Source: an uncultured Eubacteriales bacterium
Lineage (GTDB): Bacteria > Bacillota > Clostridia > Oscillospirales > Acutalibacteraceae
Direction: 5' to 3'
DNA: 10,372 nucleotides
Assembly: GCA_934465125.1 (NCBI GenBank)
Contig: CAKSKO010000023.1
Span: forward strand, 1-10,372
The translations under genes were made by a program, and so were the position numbers. Below, one piece after another: positions 7,126-10,372 of this stretch. The first letter of the stretch is position 1, and every line of letters begins with the position of its first letter. The notes below the pieces were generated by a model, which saw only the letters and a list, made by a program, of their open reading frames with translations, was not told where the DNA came from and ran no database searches.

Positions 7126-7188
7126 ATTATATTAGAGCATGTCCTGATTCTATCAAAAATTCCTTCTATGCTTTTGTAATAAGAGATA

Positions 7189-7192
7189 TTAA
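7189..7192. other. Attachment-site core TTAA at the sigK 5' junction
   Basis: This is the partner of the TTAA at 1677-1680. On the minus strand the flanks are GGCACATATTA (sigK side) and TATCTCTTATTAC (element side). Sigma-K homology stops exactly here, after VAHII. Confidence 0.75.
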
Positions 7193-7385
7193 TAATATGT
7201 GCCACCAGACGAAGATTGTGTTCAATCAATTGATTTCTTGCTGTCATATCACCTTCTTTGAAGCGTTCCAGATATTCCTTCTCCTCTTTTGCTGAGAGAG
7301 GACGAGGAAACGATCCAGAACCAGTCACATGGAGAATAAAGAAAAGAAGATTACTAAAAGTAAGTCCTACTAAACCTGAAAGCAT
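7191..7385 (-). CDS. sigK: Pro-sigma-K, N-terminal part (5' half of split gene)
   Basis: This part encodes residues 1-65. MLSGLVGLTFSNLLFFILHV is a hydrophobic pro-sequence like that of B. subtilis pro-sigma-K, which is removed by the membrane protease SpoIVFB. It is followed by the conserved FPRPLSAKEEKEYLERF and by NQLIEHNLRLVAHII of region 2. Homology ends at the TTAA core; the open frame runs on to 6930 through non-sigma text, antisense to the end of gapN, so without rearrangement only a useless 151-aa product could form. AAGGGGGA lies 4-5 nt before the ATG. The rest of the protein is at 1178-1680; together they make 231 residues, close to the 241 of B. subtilis. The pro-sequence sets this apart from C. 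difficile sigma-K, reported to lack one. Confidence 0.95.
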
Positions 7386-7607
7386 AGCGTCCCCCTTGTC
7401 ACGTGGATTTCTCTTAAATAGTACTGTTATTTAGAGTTTATCTAATGTTAACAGACTTTTATAGAGAAATCTTTTTCATTGTGTCGATAGATATGTTACT
7501 TCTATTCTATTCAGAAATTGCTAGCATTGTGCAAGTCCAAACTAGATATTTCTTTAGACTTTTCTGTATATCTTACAATTAAAAAAGAGAAACAAATGGA
7601 AGACTTG
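7386..7607. other. Intergenic region between pfk and sigK
   Basis: This AT-rich gap follows the pfk stop on the minus strand. A weak hairpin with AAGTCTAAA and TTTGGACTT arms lies near 7532-7560, and a run of six T follows the pfk stop without a strong stem. No clear terminator or small gene is seen. The sigK promoter candidate lies within it. Confidence 0.4.
7478..7507 (-). promoter_or_regulatory. Candidate sigma-E-type promoter of sigK
   Basis: On the minus strand, GAATAGA (7501-7507) and GACACAAT (7478-7485) are 15 bp apart. The -10 matches CATACAAT at six of eight positions, and the -35 agrees with the first five positions of the sigma-E consensus KMATATT. It would give a leader of about 85 nt. 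No full SpoIIID match is seen; AATAACAGTA in the leader matches at eight of ten. It is a weak prediction, made plausible by the known control of sigK. Confidence 0.33.
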
Positions 7608-8687
7608 TTAATCTCCAAAGCTAATTCCGATCTCTCTTGCAGACTGCACAATAGCAGAGTCATTTGGTACAAGCTTTAATTTTCCCGCAACCTTGCTAAG
7701 AGGGACGGGTACAATTTTATTATTACAAAGTGCAACCATCTTCCCATAATTTTTTTCAATAATCAAATGTGCAGCAGCAGCTCCAAATCTAGTTGCCAGC
7801 ACCCTATCATACGGACAAGGGCTTCCTCCTCGTTGAAAGTGACCTGGAACAGTCACCCTGATTTCTTGCCCGGTTCTTTCCTCGATTTCGTGCGCCAGCT
7901 CATAGGAAATTGAGGGATATTGTTTTGTTTCACGGACCAGTTTCTGCTCTTTTTTCGGAAGTGCCGCAAATTTCTTCGAAACAGCTCCTTCGGCAACAGC
8001 TAGAATGGAAAAATTTTTCCCTTGCTCCAACCTAGCTTCCAGTGTTTTAATAATCGAATCAATTTTATATGGAATTTCTGGGATTAAAATAACATCGGCG
8101 CCTCCGGCAATTCCTGCGTGCAATGTCAACCAACCTGCTTTATGTCCCATCAGTTCAACGATAAATACTCTGCCGTGTGAGGTAGCCGTTGTATGAATAC
8201 AATCTAGAACATTTGTAGCAATATCTACCGCACTTTGAAATCCAAATGTCATATCGGTTCCCCATAAATCATTATCGATCGTTTTTGGAAGCGATACAAT
8301 ATGCAAGCCTTCTTCACTCAATAGATTTGCAGTCTTATGTGTTCCATTTCCCCCTAGGACTACAAGACAATCGAGTTTCATTTCTTTATAGTGTTTTTTC
8401 ATCGACTGCACTTTGTCGCCACTGTTTTCGTCGACCACTCTCATCAGCTTAAACGGTTGTCTAGAAGTCCCCAAAATGGTGCCACCCAACGTCAAAATTC
8501 CTGAAAAATCCTGGGCATTCATCAAATGATAGTCTCCCTCTATCAAACCGCGATATCCACCACGGATCCCGTAAATTTCCAGCTCCTCTATACCGTAATG
8601 CTCATACAGCGCCTTTGCGGTTCCTCTAATTGCAGCATTTAATCCTTGGCAATCTCCTCCGCTTGTCAAAATTCCAATTCGTTTCAT
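7608..8687 (-). CDS. pfkA: ATP-dependent 6-phosphofructokinase
   Basis: The 359-aa enzyme phosphorylates fructose-6-phosphate to fructose-1,6-bisphosphate, the committed step of glycolysis, in the cytosol. It has the start TSGGDCQGLNAAIRG, GGNGTHKTA at 112-120, PKTIDND at 134-140 with catalytic base Asp138, MGHKAGWLTLHAG near 180-192, and PGHFQRGGSPCPYDR near the C-terminus. The Gly in GGNG fits an ATP enzyme (PPi enzymes have Asp there). The Lys in PKTIDND, in place of the Gly of E. coli PfkA, marks the long group with ATP- and PPi-using members, so the donor is inferred, not proven. AAAGGAAAA lies upstream of the ATG. It lies downstream of ppk1 and upstream of sigK on the same strand, outside the element. 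E. coli PfkA has 320 residues; the extra length is normal for this clade. Confidence 0.93.
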   Translation of the reverse strand: MKRIGILTSGGDCQGLNAAIRGTAKALYEHYGIEELEIYGIRGGYRGLIEGDYHLMNAQDFSGILTLGGTILGTSRQPFKLMRVVDENSGDKVQSMKKHYKEMKLDCLVVLGGNGTHKTANLLSEEGLHIVSLPKTIDNDLWGTDMTFGFQSAVDIATNVLDCIHTTATSHGRVFIVELMGHKAGWLTLHAGIAGGADVILIPEIPYKIDSIIKTLEARLEQGKNFSILAVAEGAVSKKFAALPKKEQKLVRETKQYPSISYELAHEIEERTGQEIRVTVPGHFQRGGSPCPYDRVLATRFGAAAAHLIIEKNYGKMVALCNNKIVPVPLSKVAGKLKLVPNDSAIVQSAREIGISFGD

Positions 8688-8945
8688 TGATAGATTTTCC
8701 TTTCCCTTTCTTTAAAATCTAATGGCGCAAAGCGACCGTAAACTTTTTTTACTTTTTAACAAGTTATTTTAAAGATTTCTCCATATAGTAAACATGAAAT
8801 ATCAATATAATAAAAAAGTTTGTATCCAAAAAGTATTCCCTTGTCTTATTTAAAGATTCAAATGATATGATAAAATTTTGTTCCTAAAAAATTGTGCTAT
8901 GAAAAGTCTAAAATTTGCTTATAAAACTTTTGTTTTCTCCATCCC
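8688..8945. other. Intergenic region between ppk1 and pfk
   Basis: This is a very AT-rich gap of 258 bp. A weak stem (AAAAGT 8902-8907 with ACTTTT 8926-8931) lies shortly after the ppk1 stop on the minus strand and is a poor terminator candidate. The region probably holds the pfk promoter, but no box pair is convincing. No small gene or RNA is evident. Confidence 0.4.
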
Positions 8946-10372
8946 TCAATGTCCGATATGACTCTTCGGATTCCCGATAGTTTTTTCTTGCTGCATGATT
9001 TTTGCTCGCTTTGCAAATTCCGTCTGACTGTTGATTTGGTCCTTTCCTCTGCTATCTACACGTACGTATCTAGTATCTGAAAGTTGAATTCTCGTATTGA
9101 CAGTATCTGAAAGCATCAATTCAAGCATTTCAAAAGAACGTTTTTTTAAATCTTCATCATCAATTGGAAAAACAAGTTCTACCCTGCGATCAAGGTTTCT
9201 AGGCATCCAATCGGCACTTCCCATATATATTTTAGGATTTCCAGCATTTTCAAATTTAAAAATACGGCTGTGTTCCAACAACTGGCCCACAATACTGATC
9301 ACTGTAATATTTTCGCTAATCCTTTCTATCCCTGGGACTAGACAGCAAATTCCCCGCACAATTAGCTTGATAGGAACCCCTGCTTCGGAAGCTTTGTAAA
9401 GTAATTTAATGATGCTAGAATCAACTAAAGAATTTACTTTCACGGTAATCCCGCTAGGAAGCCCCATTTTTGCATTTTCAGTCTCGGCGTTAATCATATG
9501 CTCAAAAAAGTTGCGCATACCAAGCGGCGCCACAATCATTTTTCGATATTCTGGAGGTCTTGAATATCCTGTCAAGACATTAAACAAAGATGAGGCGTCA
9601 ATTCCGAACGGTTCTCTGCAGGTAAACATTCCAACATCGGTATAAAAGCGCGCGGTAGAATCATTGTAGTTACCTGTTCCCATATGTAGATAACGTCTGA
9701 TTCCTTCCGCTTCTCGTCTGACAACTAATAAAATTTTACAATGTGTTTTGAGTCCCGCCAATCCATAGATGACATGGCATCCAGCTTTTTCAAGTTTTTT
9801 TGCCCACAAAATATTATTTTCTTCATCAAATCTCGCTTTGAGTTCAACAAGTACTGTCACTTGTTTTCCATTTTCAGCAGCCTTAATCAATGCCGATATA
9901 ATCGGCGAATTTCCGCTGACTCGGTAAAGCGTTTGTTTGATAGCTAAAACAGATTCATCCTCCGCGGCAGTTTTTACAAAACGTACCACCGCGTCGAAGC
10001 TCTCATATGGATGATGTACCATACGGTCTTTTTCGCGAATTGCTTCAAAAATATCGTCGTATCCCCAAAAATCAGCCGGAGGATTTACAGGTTTAATTGG
10101 AGCAAAGGATAAGTTTTCACTTCCCTTCATAGAACCAAACTTCGATAAAAATGTCAGGTCAAGTGGACCAGAAATCTCATAGATTTCATTTGGCTCAACG
10201 TCAAGCATATCTACGAGAAAATTCTTTGTCTCTTCGTCGCACCTGTGTGTAATTTCCAAGCGTACTGGTTTTCCTCTTTTTCGTCTTTTAATCGACTTCT
10301 CGATCTCAAGTAATAAATCTTCTGCATCCTCATCAATTTCTAAATCGGCATCTCTTGTGATACGAAAAACAC
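8946..10372 (-). CDS. ppk1: Polyphosphate kinase 1, C-terminal two-thirds (start lies beyond window)
   Basis: PPK1 reversibly makes inorganic polyphosphate from ATP at the membrane or in the cytosol. The 474 codons seen begin at VFRITRDADLEID and run to the stop at 8946; an ATG at 10259 is internal, since the conserved text continues upstream to the window end. About 220-250 N-terminal residues of a usual 690-720 are missing. The phospholipase-D-like active site is clear: ELKARFDEENNI, GLKTHCK with the autophosphorylated His, RYLHMGTGNYND, and LLEHSRIFKFEN with the second His. The tail after RRVELVFPID is also typical. It is followed by pfk on the same strand after 258 bp. Polyphosphate helps stress survival and sporulation in some Firmicutes; any link to sigK here is only proximity. 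Confidence 0.96.
   Translation of the reverse strand, partial: VFRITRDADLEIDEDAEDLLLEIEKSIKRRKRGKPVRLEITHRCDEETKNFLVDMLDVEPNEIYEISGPLDLTFLSKFGSMKGSENLSFAPIKPVNPPADFWGYDDIFEAIREKDRMVHHPYESFDAVVRFVKTAAEDESVLAIKQTLYRVSGNSPIISALIKAAENGKQVTVLVELKARFDEENNILWAKKLEKAGCHVIYGLAGLKTHCKILLVVRREAEGIRRYLHMGTGNYNDSTARFYTDVGMFTCREPFGIDASSLFNVLTGYSRPPEYRKMIVAPLGMRNFFEHMINAETENAKMGLPSGITVKVNSLVDSSIIKLLYKASEAGVPIKLIVRGICCLVPGIERISENITVISIVGQLLEHSRIFKFENAGNPKIYMGSADWMPRNLDRRVELVFPIDDEDLKKRSFEMLELMLSDTVNTRIQLSDTRYVRVDSRGKDQINSQTEFAKRAKIMQQEKTIGNPKSHIGH

Larger units (their letters stand above)
1677..7192. mobile_element. sigK-intervening (skin-type) excisable element, about 5.5 kb
   Basis: The element runs from one TTAA core to the other; one core plus the interior is 5,512 bp. 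It separates sigK codons 65 and 66 and lies with both sigK halves on the same strand, so deletion rather than inversion rebuilds the gene. It carries its own large serine recombinase next to the boundary, a SHOCT-like small gene, a PAP2 phosphatase, a group-D-like [FeFe]-hydrogenase and gapN. No capsid, tail, terminase, holin or lysin gene is seen. Known skin elements (B. subtilis, Clostridioides difficile) are larger and phage-like. From memory of the B. subtilis element, whose core is AATGA, its crossover lies near codon 113, so this insertion point is different. The rebuilt site has a small dyad, ATATT and AATAT, seven bases apart around the core. Mother-cell-specific excision is inferred by analogy. 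Confidence 0.9.

Noticed and set aside
6930..7190. Extension of the sigK 5' half as a real 151-aa protein
   Set aside because: Text after VAHII is unlike any sigma factor and is antisense to the gapN end and its terminator.
1677..7192. Reading the split as a permanently dead sigK
   Set aside because: Both halves are intact, the join is exact and in frame, and a matching recombinase with all key residues lies at the boundary. Not proven without excision data.
7608..8687. PPi-dependent phosphofructokinase
   Set aside because: PKTIDND is shared with PPi enzymes, but the GGNG motif has Gly where PPi enzymes have Asp, so ATP is the likelier donor.
1..10372. CRISPR array, tRNA, rRNA or riboswitch
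   Set aside because: No regularly spaced repeats or recognisable RNA fold was seen on either strand; small RNAs cannot be excluded by eye.

Overview
The window comes from a low-GC, endospore-forming Firmicute, most likely a fermentative member of the Clostridia. The evidence is a split sporulation sigma factor gene (sigK), a stand-alone [FeFe]-hydrogenase-like protein, a clostridial-type 6-phosphofructokinase and AT-rich DNA. No species is proposed.

Layout. Positions 1-1089 hold the decayed end of an IS3-family insertion sequence, with orfA and orfB on the minus strand and both broken by frameshifts. Positions 1178-1680 encode the C-terminal 166 residues of pro-sigma-K. Positions 7191-7385 encode its N-terminal 65 residues on the same strand. 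The 5,512 bp between the halves is a sigK-intervening ('skin'-type) element bounded by a shared TTAA. Joining the halves at TTAA restores one uninterrupted 231-codon frame across the junction HII|KKYY, which matches sigma-K. To the right lie pfk (7608-8687) and the 3' two-thirds of ppk1 (8946 to the window end), both on the minus strand. They are ordinary chromosomal genes.

Inside the element, from its sigK-3' end, are: a 547-aa large serine recombinase (minus) whose last seven codons cross the attachment site; a 41-aa SHOCT-like protein just upstream of it (minus); a divergent PAP2 membrane phosphatase (plus); a perfect 20-bp-stem terminator; a group-D-like [FeFe]-hydrogenase (minus); and a divergent gapN (plus), the non-phosphorylating NADP-dependent glyceraldehyde-3-phosphate dehydrogenase. 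No phage structural genes are present. The element is far smaller than the phage-like skin of Bacillus subtilis (about 48 kb) and carries metabolic and envelope cargo.

Proposed working: in vegetative cells and the forespore the element stays in place, sigK is off and the cargo is expressed. In the mother cell, sigma-E and SpoIIID would switch on the recombinase operon. A SpoIIID consensus match and a sigma-E-like -10 lie just upstream of it. Excision would rebuild sigK, and the product still carries a hydrophobic pro-sequence that needs proteolysis. Excision and its timing are inferred. The split gene, the in-frame join and the recombinase at the boundary are read directly from the sequence.
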